Program-made: the position numbers and the translations under genes
Shown here: piece after piece, positions 1 to 8,400 of the stretch
Layout of the letters: each line of letters opens with the position of its first letter
Numbering within the stretch: the first letter of the stretch is position 1
DNA from: UBA11164 sp002420085
GTDB taxonomy: Bacteria; Pseudomonadota; Gammaproteobacteria; Xanthomonadales; Xanthomonadaceae
Assembly: GCA_031976395.1 (NCBI GenBank)
Contig: DALYLJ010000045.1
Location: 1-18,833 of the forward strand
DNA: 18,833 nt
Direction of reading: 5' to 3'
Notes under the pieces: generated by a model
Seen by the model: only the letters and a program-made list of their open reading frames with translations
Database searches by the model: none
Told to the model about the DNA's origin: nothing

Positions 1-206
1 GCGGCACGATTCTCGGCGACCGACAGGCTGGCACACTGTGCCTCGATGGCGGTGGCGGCGAACGCCGGGGCGAGCGTGCAGGGCTGGAAGTCGAGGTTGC
101 CGAGCGTGCGTGCCTGGCCATCGCTGGCGATCAGGACGGTCAGCAGGAGCAGCCAGACCGGCAGGCGCGACGGTCGGCAGAGTGAAGACGGGCGGAATCT
201 GTTCAT
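1..206 (-). CDS. Secreted alpha/beta-hydrolase-like protein, N-terminal fragment (3' end outside window)
   Basis: Only the first 68 codons are visible; the frame stays open to the left edge. The protein starts with a basic n-region (MNRFRPSSLCRPSRLP), a hydrophobic stretch (VWLLLLTVLIA) and a plausible cleavage site near SDGQA/RT, so it should be exported. The mature start (LDFQPCTL, then AQCASLSVAEN) resembles the Cys-containing entry segment of secreted TAP-like alpha/beta hydrolases and aminopeptidases, where a phrase of the form AQCxxLxVPxx precedes the core fold. The catalytic Ser, Asp and His are beyond the window, so the enzyme class is inferred. The ATG overlaps the stop of the XRE regulator gene as ATGA, and a GAGG lies 7 nt upstream of it, which fixes the start and suggests translational coupling. 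It is the third gene of the operon. Confidence 0.55.
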   Translation of the reverse strand, partial: MNRFRPSSLCRPSRLPVWLLLLTVLIASDGQARTLGNLDFQPCTLAPAFAATAIEAQCASLSVAENRA

Positions 207-403
207 GCGGTGTCCTCGGTGAAGAAAACGGCTTCGATGCTCGACCCGAACTCGCGCGCCAGTTTGAAGGCGAGCGGCAGGCTCGGGTCGTACTTGTCGG
301 TTTCGATGGCATTGATGGTCTGTCTGGAAACCCCCAGACGTTCGGCCAAGGCCGCTTGTGACCAGCCGCGTGCCTCGCGCAACTCGCGCACCCGGCTCTT
401 CAT
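203..403 (-). CDS. Small XRE-family HTH transcriptional regulator
   Basis: A 66-residue single-domain DNA-binding protein. It begins MKSRVRELREARGWSQAAL and continues with the helix-turn-helix AALAERLGVSRQTINAIE, followed by DKYDPSLPLAFKLAREFG and a short acidic tail (IEAVFFTED). This is the compact Cro/CI-like type usually encoded next to a small multi-spanning membrane protein. The ATG at 403 overlaps the stop of that membrane gene (ATGA). A longer in-frame reading to 469 lies wholly inside the upstream gene and adds no conserved residues, so 403 is preferred. The likely role is autoregulation of this operon through the two dyads at 814-833 and 854-873; that link is inference from position. 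Confidence 0.9.
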   Translation of the reverse strand: MKSRVRELREARGWSQAALAERLGVSRQTINAIETDKYDPSLPLAFKLAREFGSSIEAVFFTEDTA

Positions 404-801
404 CGGTAGCGCCGTCCGACCCACTGGCGGGTGAGGCCGTAGGCCAGCCACAGGGCCGGGAAGGTCCAAGCCAGCACCGCCTGACCGCTGGGAGCGATCA
501 GGTCGGCCATGGCCAGCAGGGACAGGGTCAACGCGGCCAGACCGATCGCCAGTGAACTGATCGCGATCGCTTCGAGATCGATCCGGCGCTGCATTTCATC
601 GCGTGCCAGCACGCCGCGCACCACGATCCGGATCAGCCACACGATCGCCGGCACCGGCAGCAGGGCGACCGCCACCCGCAGCGCCATGTGGGCTTCGGCC
701 AGCGGTTGTTCGAGCAGCCAGGCCGCCAGGTAGACCGAGCCCAGATAGCACAGCCCGGAAAGCAGGAAGGATCGGCGATCGGCAGGGGTGGGGCAGGGCA
801 C
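400..801 (-). CDS. Four-helix inner-membrane protein paired with XRE regulator
   Basis: A 133-residue protein with four predicted membrane segments at roughly residues 11-31, 39-62, 79-101 and 106-125, and a basic C terminus (RQWVGRRYR). Between helices 2 and 3 is a charged motif, RDEMQRRIDLEA, that recurs in small proteobacterial membrane proteins encoded beside XRE regulators of this kind; their function is unknown. The start is taken as GTG at 801 because GGAG (808-811) sits 6 nt before it. An in-frame GTG at 813 would put that Shine-Dalgarno sequence inside the gene and would overlap the operator. It is the first gene of a three-gene chain in which each stop overlaps the next start by 4 bp. 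Confidence 0.8.
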   Translation of the reverse strand: MPCPTPADRRSFLLSGLCYLGSVYLAAWLLEQPLAEAHMALRVAVALLPVPAIVWLIRIVVRGVLARDEMQRRIDLEAIAISSLAIGLAALTLSLLAMADLIAPSGQAVLAWTFPALWLAYGLTRQWVGRRYR

Positions 802-813
802 GACGCACTCCAC

Positions 814-833
814 ATGTCAACAATGCTTGACAT
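814..833. promoter_or_regulatory. Inverted-repeat operator copy 1, upstream of membrane protein/XRE operon
   Basis: ATGTCAA-N6-TTGACAT is a perfect 7-bp inverted repeat, extended to 8 bp by the outer C/G pair at 813 and 834. It ends 12 bp before the chosen GTG start of the membrane protein gene and touches its Shine-Dalgarno region, so a bound protein would be placed to block transcription or initiation. The same pattern recurs 40 bp upstream. The most likely ligand is the XRE protein encoded in the same operon (inference). Confidence 0.6.
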
Positions 834-853
834 GGTGGCGGGAGTGCTGGTGA

Positions 854-873
854 ATGTCAAGTGTGCTTTACAT
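854..873. promoter_or_regulatory. Inverted-repeat operator copy 2, upstream of membrane protein/XRE operon
   Basis: ATGTCAA-N6-TTTACAT has the same architecture as copy 1 with one mismatch in the right arm; the two copies also share TGC next to that arm. Read on the minus strand, the left arm gives TTGACA, a consensus -35 hexamer pointing toward the operon, although no good -10 follows at 16-18 bp. It lies in the short gap after the ferredoxin-NADP reductase stop codon. Confidence 0.5.
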
Positions 874-893
874 CCGACCGGTCACGGTCATAT

Positions 894-1643
894 TCATCTG
901 GAGCTGACGTATTTCTCGCGTCGGATGCGCGGTACGGGCAGACCGGCGTTCTTCAGCGTCTCGAAGCAGGCATCGACCATGTTCGGATTGCCGCACAGGT
1001 AGGCGATGTCGCCCTCGGGGTCGGGTGCCAGTGCCGACAGGTGATCCTGGACATAGCCCTTGCGATCGTCGGGCCGTGCGACATCCGGCATCACCCGGCT
1101 GAAACAGGCGATGAAGCGGAATCCGGGGGTGGTTTCGGCGAACCGGACGAACTCGGCGCCGTACAGCAGTTCGTCCGGGGATCGGGCGCCGAACAGCAGG
1201 ATGACCTCGCAGCCGCGTTCGACGATTGCCCGACGCAGTGAAGGCAGCATCGCACGATAGGGCGTGACGCCGGTGCCGGTAGCGATCAGCAGATAGCGCC
1301 GATTGTGGTCGCTCGGCATCAGGCAGAAGCGACCGAACGGACCACTGGCCTCGATCGTGTCGCCCTCGGCGAGTCCGGCGAACAGTTCGGTGGCGGCGCC
1401 TCCGGAGACATAGCTGACCGCGATCTCGATGGGGTCGGCCAGGTCGGCAGTGCCGTCGCGGACGGTAGCGATCGAGTAGCTGCGCTTGGTCGGCTTGCCA
1501 TCGGCATAGCTGAAATGCACCTGGAGAAACTGTCCGGGGATGAAGTCCAGGGCCGAGCCGTCGGCGCGCACGAAGGCCAGGTGACGGACACTGGCGGCCA
1601 GCATGTGCGAAGCGACCAGCTTGAGCGGGAAATGTTCGGGCAC
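894..1643 (-). CDS. Ferredoxin/flavodoxin-NADP reductase
   Basis: A 249-residue FAD- and NAD(P)-binding oxidoreductase that passes electrons between NADPH and ferredoxin or flavodoxin in the cytoplasm. The N-terminal beta-barrel ends in the FAD-binding RxYS motif (RSYSIA, about residues 54-59), followed by AVSYVSGGAAT. The NAD(P) domain shows GTGVTPYRAM (about 123-132), LLFGARSPDELLY and the nicotinamide-contacting CGNPNMV (about 217-223). The length fits the short bacterial reductases. The start is GTG at 1643 with GGAG 5 nt upstream; the open frame reaches 1721, but the extra residues are Pro/Ala-rich and unlike the family. It is transcribed divergently from yadG. It could supply or accept electrons for the ferredoxin-linked oxidoreductase at 5431-8955, which is speculation. 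Confidence 0.9.
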   Translation of the reverse strand: MPEHFPLKLVASHMLAASVRHLAFVRADGSALDFIPGQFLQVHFSYADGKPTKRSYSIATVRDGTADLADPIEIAVSYVSGGAATELFAGLAEGDTIEASGPFGRFCLMPSDHNRRYLLIATGTGVTPYRAMLPSLRRAIVERGCEVILLFGARSPDELLYGAEFVRFAETTPGFRFIACFSRVMPDVARPDDRKGYVQDHLSALAPDPEGDIAYLCGNPNMVDACFETLKNAGLPVPRIRREKYVSSR

Positions 1644-1762
1644 GATGACTCCGGGAGGTAGCGTGGCTGCAATTGGAGAAGGCCATCCGACCGCAGCAGG
1701 CACGGCCGGGGTCACCGGCATCTGGTGCCTTGCCGCTGCGCCGTGGACCGATGGCCGACAGA

Positions 1763-1768
1763 TATACT
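1763..1768 (+). promoter_or_regulatory. Probable -10 element (TATACT) of yadG-yadH-sulP transcription unit
   Basis: TATACT is a near-consensus sigma70 -10 hexamer in an AT-rich patch (GATATACTAAAG) of an otherwise GC-rich divergent intergenic region, about 55 bp before the yadG start. No recognisable -35 sits at the right distance, so the exact promoter is uncertain. Confidence 0.5.
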
Positions 1769-1823
1769 AAAGCGCTCGCGCCCGGCCGTCCGCTCCCGCC
1801 CGGCCATCCGTACCGGAATGATC

Positions 1824-2759
1824 ATGACCACCGCTCCCGCCCTGGAGGTCGAAGACCTTCGCAAGACCTACGACAATGGCACGGAAGCGCTCAAGGGCGT
1901 TTCGCTGTGCGTCGAGCCCGGTGACTTCTTCGCCCTGCTCGGTCCCAACGGGGCCGGAAAATCGACCCTGATCGGCATCGTCAGCTCGCTGGTCAATGCC
2001 AGCAGCGGCCGCATTTCGACCTTCGGCATCGATCTCGCCCGGCAACGCCAGCGGGCCATGCAGATGATCGGTCTGGTGCCGCAGGAGATCAACTTCAATC
2101 TGTTCGAGAAGCCGATCGACATCCTGGTCAACTATGCCGGTTTCTACGGCGTGCCGCGTCGCGAGGCGATCGCGCGTGCCGAGCAGGAGCTGCGCTCGGC
2201 GCAACTGTGGGACAAGGCCCAGGGCATGAGTCGGATGTTGTCCGGCGGCATGAAGCGGCGACTGATGATTGCTCGGGCGATGATGACCCGGCCTGGGCTG
2301 CTGATCCTCGACGAGCCGACCGCCGGGGTCGATATCGAAATCCGCCGAGGCATGTGGAAGACCCTGCGCCGGATCAACGAGTCCGGCACCACCATCATCC
2401 TCACCACCCATTATCTCGAAGAGGCCGAGACCCTCTGTCGCAACCTGGCGATCATCGACCACGGCCGGATCATCGAGAACGGGCCGATGAAGAGCCTGCT
2501 CGCCAAGCTCGATATCGAGTCGTTCGTGCTCGATCTGGAAGCGCCGATCGGCGAGACCCTGCCAAGCCTGGACGATGTCCGGATCGTTGCGGTCGATGGC
2601 AGCACGCTGGAAGTGGAAATGCCACGCACGATGACACTGAACCGGGTCTTCGAGGCCCTCGACCGATCGGGCATCCGGGTGCGCTCGATGCGCAACAAGG
2701 CCAACCGCCTGGAGGAACTGTTCCTCCGGCTGACCGGCGATGCCAGGGAGGCGGCATGA
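1824..2759 (+). CDS. yadG: ABC transporter ATP-binding protein (YadG-type)
   Basis: The ATPase subunit of an ABC-2 type exporter, 311 residues, close to the roughly 308 of E. coli YadG. It shows Walker A GPNGAGKST (from about residue 40), the Q-loop region (LVPQEINFN), the signature LSGGMKRRL (about 138-146), Walker B LLILDEPTAGVD (about 157-168) and the H-loop TTHYLEEAE, followed by a C-terminal accessory segment of about 80 residues. The start at 1824 (MTTAPALEVEDLRKTY) has GGA 6 nt upstream; an ATG two codons earlier (1818) is possible, and the open frame back to 1725 is not family-like. Its stop overlaps the yadH start (ATGA). The substrate of YadGH is not established. Confidence 0.93.
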   Translation: MTTAPALEVEDLRKTYDNGTEALKGVSLCVEPGDFFALLGPNGAGKSTLIGIVSSLVNASSGRISTFGIDLARQRQRAMQMIGLVPQEINFNLFEKPIDILVNYAGFYGVPRREAIARAEQELRSAQLWDKAQGMSRMLSGGMKRRLMIARAMMTRPGLLILDEPTAGVDIEIRRGMWKTLRRINESGTTIILTTHYLEEAETLCRNLAIIDHGRIIENGPMKSLLAKLDIESFVLDLEAPIGETLPSLDDVRIVAVDGSTLEVEMPRTMTLNRVFEALDRSGIRVRSMRNKANRLEELFLRLTGDAREAA

Positions 2760-3535
2760 CCGGCATGGCGGGCCACACCCTGATCGCGCTGTACACCATC
2801 GTTCGCCGCGAACTGGTGCGGATCATCCGCATCTGGGGCCAGACCCTGGTGCCGCCGGCGATCACCATGACCCTGTACTTCCTGATCTTCGGCACCCTGA
2901 TCGGGCGCCGGATCGGCGACATGGGGGGGTTCGACTACATGGATTTCATCGTTCCCGGTCTGGTGATGATGAGTGTGATCCAGAACAGCTATGGCAACAT
3001 CAGTTCCAGCTTCTTCGGCGCCAAGTTCGGTCGCCACATCGAGGAACTGCTGGTGGCACCGCTGGCGCCGTGGGTGATCCTGTCCGGCTATGTGCTGGGT
3101 GCGGTGCTGCGCGGTCTGGTGGTCGGTCTGATCGTGCTGGCGATCGCCGCTCTGTTCACCCGGATCAGTGTGCCGCATCCCCTGGTCGCGCTGGCCACCC
3201 TGCTGCTTGGTGCCACGATCTTCTCACTGGCCGGCTTCGTCAATGCCGTCTATGCCAAGCGTTTCGACGATATCGCGATCGTGCCGACCTTCGTACTCAC
3301 TCCGCTGACCTATCTCGGGGGCGTGTTCTACTCGGTCGAACTGCTCCCGGACTGGGCCGAGACCATCAGCCACGGCAATCCGATTCTGTACGTGGTCAAT
3401 GCCTTCCGCTATGGCTTGCTGGGCGTCAGCGATGTGCCGCTGGCCACCGCCTTTGCCGTGATGTTCGGGTTCGTCGCGGTACTGACCTGGGTCGGCCTGC
3501 ACCTGTTGCGCAAGGGGGTCGGTCTCCGGACCTGA
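2756..3535 (+). CDS. yadH: ABC-2 type transporter permease (YadH-type)
   Basis: The membrane subunit that partners YadG, 259 residues with about six membrane segments. Several stretches match E. coli YadH as I recall it: QTLVPPAITMTLYFLIFG, GFDYMDFIVPGLVMMSVI, SSFFGAKFGRHIEELLVAP, and the C-terminal FDDIAIVPTFVLTPLTYLGG. The ATG is 4-bp overlapped with the yadG stop, with a strong GGGAGG 4 nt upstream, so translation is probably coupled. A much longer open frame upstream (from 2207) is an out-of-frame shadow of yadG. Confidence 0.94.
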   Translation: MTGMAGHTLIALYTIVRRELVRIIRIWGQTLVPPAITMTLYFLIFGTLIGRRIGDMGGFDYMDFIVPGLVMMSVIQNSYGNISSSFFGAKFGRHIEELLVAPLAPWVILSGYVLGAVLRGLVVGLIVLAIAALFTRISVPHPLVALATLLLGATIFSLAGFVNAVYAKRFDDIAIVPTFVLTPLTYLGGVFYSVELLPDWAETISHGNPILYVVNAFRYGLLGVSDVPLATAFAVMFGFVAVLTWVGLHLLRKGVGLRT

Positions 3536-3542
3536 TCTGCCC

Positions 3543-5276
3543 GTGAGCGATTATCGACGGCTGTTCGTACCCAAGCTCTGGAGCGCGCTGGCTCAGGGCT
3601 ATGGCAGCCGCGACCTGCGTGCCGATGCCATTGCCGGGATCACTGTTGCCATCGTCGCTCTGCCGTTGGCGATGGCGATCGCGATCGCCTCCGGTGTGGC
3701 GCCGGAGAAGGGGTTGCATACGGCGATCATCGCCGGTCTGCTGATTTCGGTGCTGGGTGGCTCGCGCTTCCAGATCGGTGGTCCGACCGGTGCATTCATC
3801 CCGGTGGTCTACGCCATCATCGTCGCCCACGGTTTCGATGGCCTGGTGCTGGCGACCCTGATGGCATCGGCGATCCTGATCGTGGCGGCCCTGCTGCGGG
3901 TCGGCACCTTGATGAAGTACATGCCGCAGCCGCTGATCACCGGCTTCACGGCCGGCATCGCGGTGATCATCGCCGCCAGCCAGCTTCCGGAACTGATCGG
4001 TGTCGCCATCCCCGATCTGCCGGCCGATGTCCTGCCCAAGCTGGCGGCCATCTGGCAGCACCGCGCAGGCTTCAATCCCTGGGCATTGGCGATCGCGGTC
4101 GGTTGTGCGCTGGCGATCGTCGGCCTGCGTCGAACGGCGCCAAGTACACCCGGTTTCCTGATCGCGGTGCTGGTGGCCTCGGCGCTGACCGCCGCATTCG
4201 ATCTGCCGGTTGCGACGATCGGTTCCCGCTTCGGTGGCCTGCCGAGCGCGTGGCCGGATGTCGCCTTGCCGGCTTTCGATCTGGCGCGCCTGGTCGAGCT
4301 GCTGCCAGCGGCATTCACCATCGCCTTTCTGGCCGGGGTCGAATCGCTGTTGTCGGCGGTGGTCGCCGATGGCATGAGCGGTGGTCGCCATCGGTCCAAC
4401 GCCGAACTGCTGGCCCAGGGNNNNNNNNNNCATGTGCGCAAGCACGACCCCAACCAGGAACTCATGGCCCAGGGCGTGGCCAATGGTGCCAGCGCCCTGA
4501 TCGGCGGCCTGCCGGCGACCGGCGCGATCGCCCGCACCGCCACCAACATCCGGGCTGGCGCACGGACACCGATGGCCGGCGTGCTGCATGCCCTGTTCAT
4601 CCTGCTGTTCGTGCTGCTGGCTGCCGATCTGGCTGTCTATGTGCCGCTGCCGGCGCTGGCCGGTGTGCTGCTGGTGGTTGCCTGGAACATGAGCGACCAC
4701 GCCCACTTCCGCCACACCCTGAGCGCACCGAAGGGCGATCGGCTGGTGCTGCTGCTGACCTTCGGTCTGACCGTGCTGGTCGATCTGACCCTGGCGATCG
4801 AGGTCGGCATGGTGGTTGCCGCGTTCGCCTTCATGCATCGGATGGCCGGCGTGGTCGAAGTCGGTGCCGGGGTGCGGATGATCGATGCTGCCGAGGACGA
4901 ACTGGCACCGTCGCCGGGCAGCCACCAGCGCGAGGATTTGCCGGCCGATGTCGAGGTATTCCAGATCAGCGGACCGCTGTTCTTCGGTGCCGCCAACCGA
5001 CTCGACAACGTGCTCGATCAGTTCTACCAGCCGCCCCGGGTGTTCATCCTGCGCATGCGTCTGGTGCCGATCATCGATGCCAGCGGTGTCCATGCCCTGT
5101 CCTCGCTGCTGGAACGTTGCCGACGCAAGGGCATCGTGCTGATCATTTCCGGCTTGCAGCCGCAGCCGCGTCGGGTGCTGGCCCAGATGCGCCTGCATCC
5201 CGCGCCGGATGCCCTGCATTTCGTCGATCGTTTCGACTCGGCGGTCGCCCTGGCGCGCGAACTGACCACGGGTTGA
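3543..5276 (+). CDS. SulP-family inorganic anion / dicarboxylate transporter with C-terminal STAS domain (assembly gap inside)
   Basis: An inner-membrane SLC26/SulP transporter, nominally 577 residues. The N-terminal transport domain opens with LRADAIAGITVAIVALPLAMAIAIASG and contains GGSRFQIGGPTGAF and GGLPATGAIARTATNIRAGARTP. The C-terminal STAS domain runs from about residue 469 (DVEVFQISGPLFFG) with the typical IIDASGVHAL segment. The layout resembles E. coli DauA, but the substrate (sulfate, bicarbonate or C4-dicarboxylate) cannot be read from sequence. The start is GTG at 3543, 7 bp after the yadH stop, with only a weak and distant Shine-Dalgarno, so coupling to yadH is likely. Ten Ns interrupt the gene at a point where one conserved segment appears twice (see the gap entry), so the protein as printed is about 18 residues too long and should not be used for modelling. 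Confidence 0.9.
   Translation: MSDYRRLFVPKLWSALAQGYGSRDLRADAIAGITVAIVALPLAMAIAIASGVAPEKGLHTAIIAGLLISVLGGSRFQIGGPTGAFIPVVYAIIVAHGFDGLVLATLMASAILIVAALLRVGTLMKYMPQPLITGFTAGIAVIIAASQLPELIGVAIPDLPADVLPKLAAIWQHRAGFNPWALAIAVGCALAIVGLRRTAPSTPGFLIAVLVASALTAAFDLPVATIGSRFGGLPSAWPDVALPAFDLARLVELLPAAFTIAFLAGVESLLSAVVADGMSGGRHRSNAELLAQXXXXHVRKHDPNQELMAQGVANGASALIGGLPATGAIARTATNIRAGARTPMAGVLHALFILLFVLLAADLAVYVPLPALAGVLLVVAWNMSDHAHFRHTLSAPKGDRLVLLLTFGLTVLVDLTLAIEVGMVVAAFAFMHRMAGVVEVGAGVRMIDAAEDELAPSPGSHQREDLPADVEVFQISGPLFFGAANRLDNVLDQFYQPPRVFILRMRLVPIIDASGVHALSSLLERCRRKGIVLIISGLQPQPRRVLAQMRLHPAPDALHFVDRFDSAVALARELTTG
4421..4430. other. Assembly gap (10 Ns) flanked by two versions of the same SulP segment
   Basis: The left flank encodes DGMSGGRHRSNAELLAQG and the right flank encodes VRKHDPNQELMAQGVAN. 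Both correspond to one conserved SulP segment that normally occurs once. The 10-mer TGGCCCAGGG occurs at 4411-4420 and again at 4465-4474, exactly 54 nt (18 codons) apart. Joining at that 10-mer would restore a family-length, in-frame protein. The Ns therefore most likely mark a bad join of overlapping or strain-variant contig ends rather than 10 missing bases. Confidence 0.85.
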
Positions 5277-5362
5277 GCCGGTCTCGCCACCGCTGTGGCA
5301 GGCAGCTCCGGCAGCCCCGAAGCCGGCCGGACAGCGCAACAACCGGGCCAATCGCCCTGCGC

Positions 5363-5371
5363 TGGTAAACT
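5363..5371 (+). promoter_or_regulatory. Possible extended -10 promoter element of the indolepyruvate oxidoreductase gene
   Basis: TGGTAAACT fits an extended -10 (TG-N-TAAACT) about 60 bp before the ATG, in the short region after the SulP gene. No clear -35 is seen, which extended -10 promoters tolerate. The gene could also be read through from the SulP operon. Confidence 0.35.
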
Positions 5372-5430
5372 TTGCGCCTCCCCGACGGCCAGTGAAGGCC
5401 ATCCATTCGTTGCCTGGAGCACCCCCCCCG

Positions 5431-8400
5431 ATGTCCGCCCTCCCCGTTCCCCCGATCGACCTCGACTACAGCCTCGAAGACAAGTACCGGCGCGACACTG
5501 GCCGGATCTATCTGTCCGGGGTCCAGGCACTGGTCCGCCTGCCGATCATGCAGCGGCTCAGGGACAGTCGTGCCGGTCTGAATACCGCCGGCTTCATCAG
5601 TGGTTATCGCGGCTCGCCGCTGGGTGGCTTCGATCTGGAACTGTGGCGGGCACGCAAGCACCTCAGTGATGCTCGGGTGGAATTCAAGCCCGGACTCAAC
5701 GAAGACCTCGGCGCCACCATGGTCTGGGGCACCCAGCAGGTTGGCTTGTGGCCGGGTGCCACGGTCGATGGCGTGTTCGCGATGTGGTACGGCAAGGGTC
5801 CGGGGGTCGATCGCTGCGGGGATGTGTTCAAGCACGGCAATGCCGCCGGTGCGGCACCGCGCGGGGGAGTGCTGTGTCTGGCCGCCGACGATCACGCCTG
5901 CCGCAGTTCGACCCTGCCGCACGGTTCGGAACTGGAATTCGTCTCGGCGATGATGCCGGTGCTGAACCCGGCCGGTGTCCAGGACATCCTCGACATGGGC
6001 CTGCTCGGCTGGGCGATGAGCCGGTTCACCGGTCGCTGGGTCGGCTTCAAGACCATCGCCGAGACGGTCGAGTCCTCGGCGTCGGTCAGCGTCGATCCGC
6101 ATCAGCTCGATATCGTGGTTCCGGATGATTTCGTGTTGCCGCCGGGTGGTCTCAACATCCGCTGGCCGGATCCGCCGCTCGATCAGGAAATGCGCCTGCA
6201 CCGCTATGCCGTCGCTGCCGCCATCGCTTTCGCCAGAGCCAACCGCATCGATCGCACCGTGATCGATGCGCCGCGTGCTCGGCTGGGCATCGTTACCACC
6301 GGCAAGAGCCACCTCGACACCCTCCAGGCGTTGGAATACCTCGGCCTCGATCGCCGCGCCTGCGAGGACATCGGCATCCGCGTCTACAAGGTCGGCATGA
6401 CCTGGCCGCTGGAGCCGACCGGCATCCGCGAATTCGCGCGCGGGCTGGAAGACATCATCGTGGTCGAGGAGAAGCGCAGCTTCATCGAGTCGCAGATCAA
6501 GGAGCAGATGTACAACTGGGATCGTGCCACCCGTCCGAGCGTGGTCGGCAAGTACGACGAATCCGGCGAGTGGATCCTGCCGTCCACCAATGAACTGACC
6601 CCGGCCATGATCGCCCAGGTGATCGCCCGTCGGCTGGCTCGTTTCCACGAGTCGGAAACCATCCGCCGCCAGCTCGCCTTCATGGACGCCAAGGAGAAGG
6701 AACTGGCCCTGCCGCGTGCCAACTTCCCGCGCGTGCCGCACTACTGCGCCGGCTGTCCGCACAACACCTCGACCCGGGTGCCGGAGGACTCGCGTGCGCT
6801 GGGTGGCATCGGCTGCCATTACATGGTCACCTGGATGGACCGGCGTACCGACACCTTCACCCACATGGGTGGCGAGGGCGTCACCTGGTGCGGCCAGGCG
6901 CCGTTCACCGAAACCGGGCATGTCTTCCAGAATCTCGGCGACGGCACCTATTTCCATTCCGGCTCACTGGCGATCCGCCAGGCGATCGCCGCCAAGGTCA
7001 ACATCACCTACAAGATTCTCTACAACGACGCGGTCGCGATGACCGGTGGCCAGCCGGTCGATGGTGTGCTGACCGTTCCCGACATCGCTCATCAGATGCG
7101 CGCCGAAGGGGTGGCCACGATCGTGGTGGTGTCCGACGACATCGAGAAGTGGTCCGATCGCTCGCGCTTTCCCGAGGGCGTCGAGTTCCATGATCGCGAT
7201 CGGCTCGACGAAGTCCAGCGCCGACTGCGGGAAGTCCCCGGCGTGTCGATCCTGATCTACGACCAGGTCTGTGCCACCGAGAAGCGGCGTCGCCGCAAGC
7301 GTGGCAAGCTGCCCGACCCGAACCGGCGGGTGGTGATCAATTCCCTGGTCTGCGAAGGCTGTGGCGATTGCGGGGTCAAGAGCTTCTGCGTCGCCGTGCT
7401 GCCCAAGGACACCGAGTACGGCCGCAAGCGCGAAATCGACCAGTCCAACTGTAACAAGGACTTTTCCTGCGTCAAGGGATTCTGCCCGAGCTTCGTCACC
7501 GTCGAGGGCGGCCGCCTGAAGCGGCGCAGCGGTGCCGGTCCGGAGCTGACCGCCCGACTGCAAACCCTGCCCGATCCGGTGTTCCGCAGTGCGCTCGATC
7601 GACCGTGGAACATCCTGATCACCGGCGTCGGTGGCACCGGCGTGGTCACCATCGGCGCCCTGCTCGGCATGGCCGGGCACCTGGAAGGCAAGGGCGCCAC
7701 CGTGCTCGACCAGACCGGACTGGCCCAGAAGGGCGGTGCGGTCACCACCCACGTCCGCATCGCCGCCACGCCTGCCGACATCCATGCCGTGCGGATCGCG
7801 GCCGGCGAAGCCGACCTGGTGCTCGGTTGCGACATGGTCGTGGTCAACGACTACTGGGCGCTGTCCAAGGTCCGTGCCCAGCGCAGCCAGGTCGTGCTCA
7901 ACACCTATCAGGCCATGCCCGGTCGATTCACCATGCATCCGGACATGCGTTTCCCGGCGGCCGAGATCGTCAATGCCGTCCGACTCGCCCTGGCGGGTGA
8001 GGAACCGATGCGGATCGATGCCACCGGCCTCGCCACCGCCCTGATGGGTGACGCCATCGCCAGCAACCTGTTCATGCTCGGCTATGCCTGGCAGCAGGGC
8101 CTGGTGCCGGTCTCGCATGCTGCCCTGATGCGGGCGATCGAACTCAACGGCGCCGCCGTCGAGATGAACAAGACCGCGTTCGCCTGGGGTCGGCTGGCCG
8201 CGATCGACCTGCCGGCCGTGATCGCCGCCGCCGGTCGCCAGCGCGCGCCGACTCAGGCGGCCATGGCCGCGCCCTTGGACGACGAAACCCTGTCGGCCGA
8301 CCTCGACCAGCGCATCGCTCGCCGCCAGGCGTTTCTCAGCGATTACCAGAATGCCGCCTATGCCGAGCGCTACCGCGCCCTGGTCGATCGTGTCCGGCAA

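Noticed and set aside
203..403. The XRE regulator as the missing HipB antitoxin
   Set aside because: It lies more than 10 kb from hipA in a separate operon, and its context and length fit the membrane-protein-linked regulator type instead.
2207..2755. Long in-frame extension upstream of yadH on the plus strand
   Set aside because: It is a shadow of yadG in another frame, with a His/Arg/Asp-rich unnatural composition; the real yadH start is the ATG at 2756 with a good Shine-Dalgarno and a match to YadH.
3426..7500. Very long antisense open frames (minus strand, 3426-5402 and 5143-6957)
   Set aside because: They are mirror frames of SulP and indolepyruvate oxidoreductase, produced by high GC. 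Their translations are rich in Arg, Gly, His, Gln and Asp without recognisable domains, while the plus-strand proteins have clear motifs.
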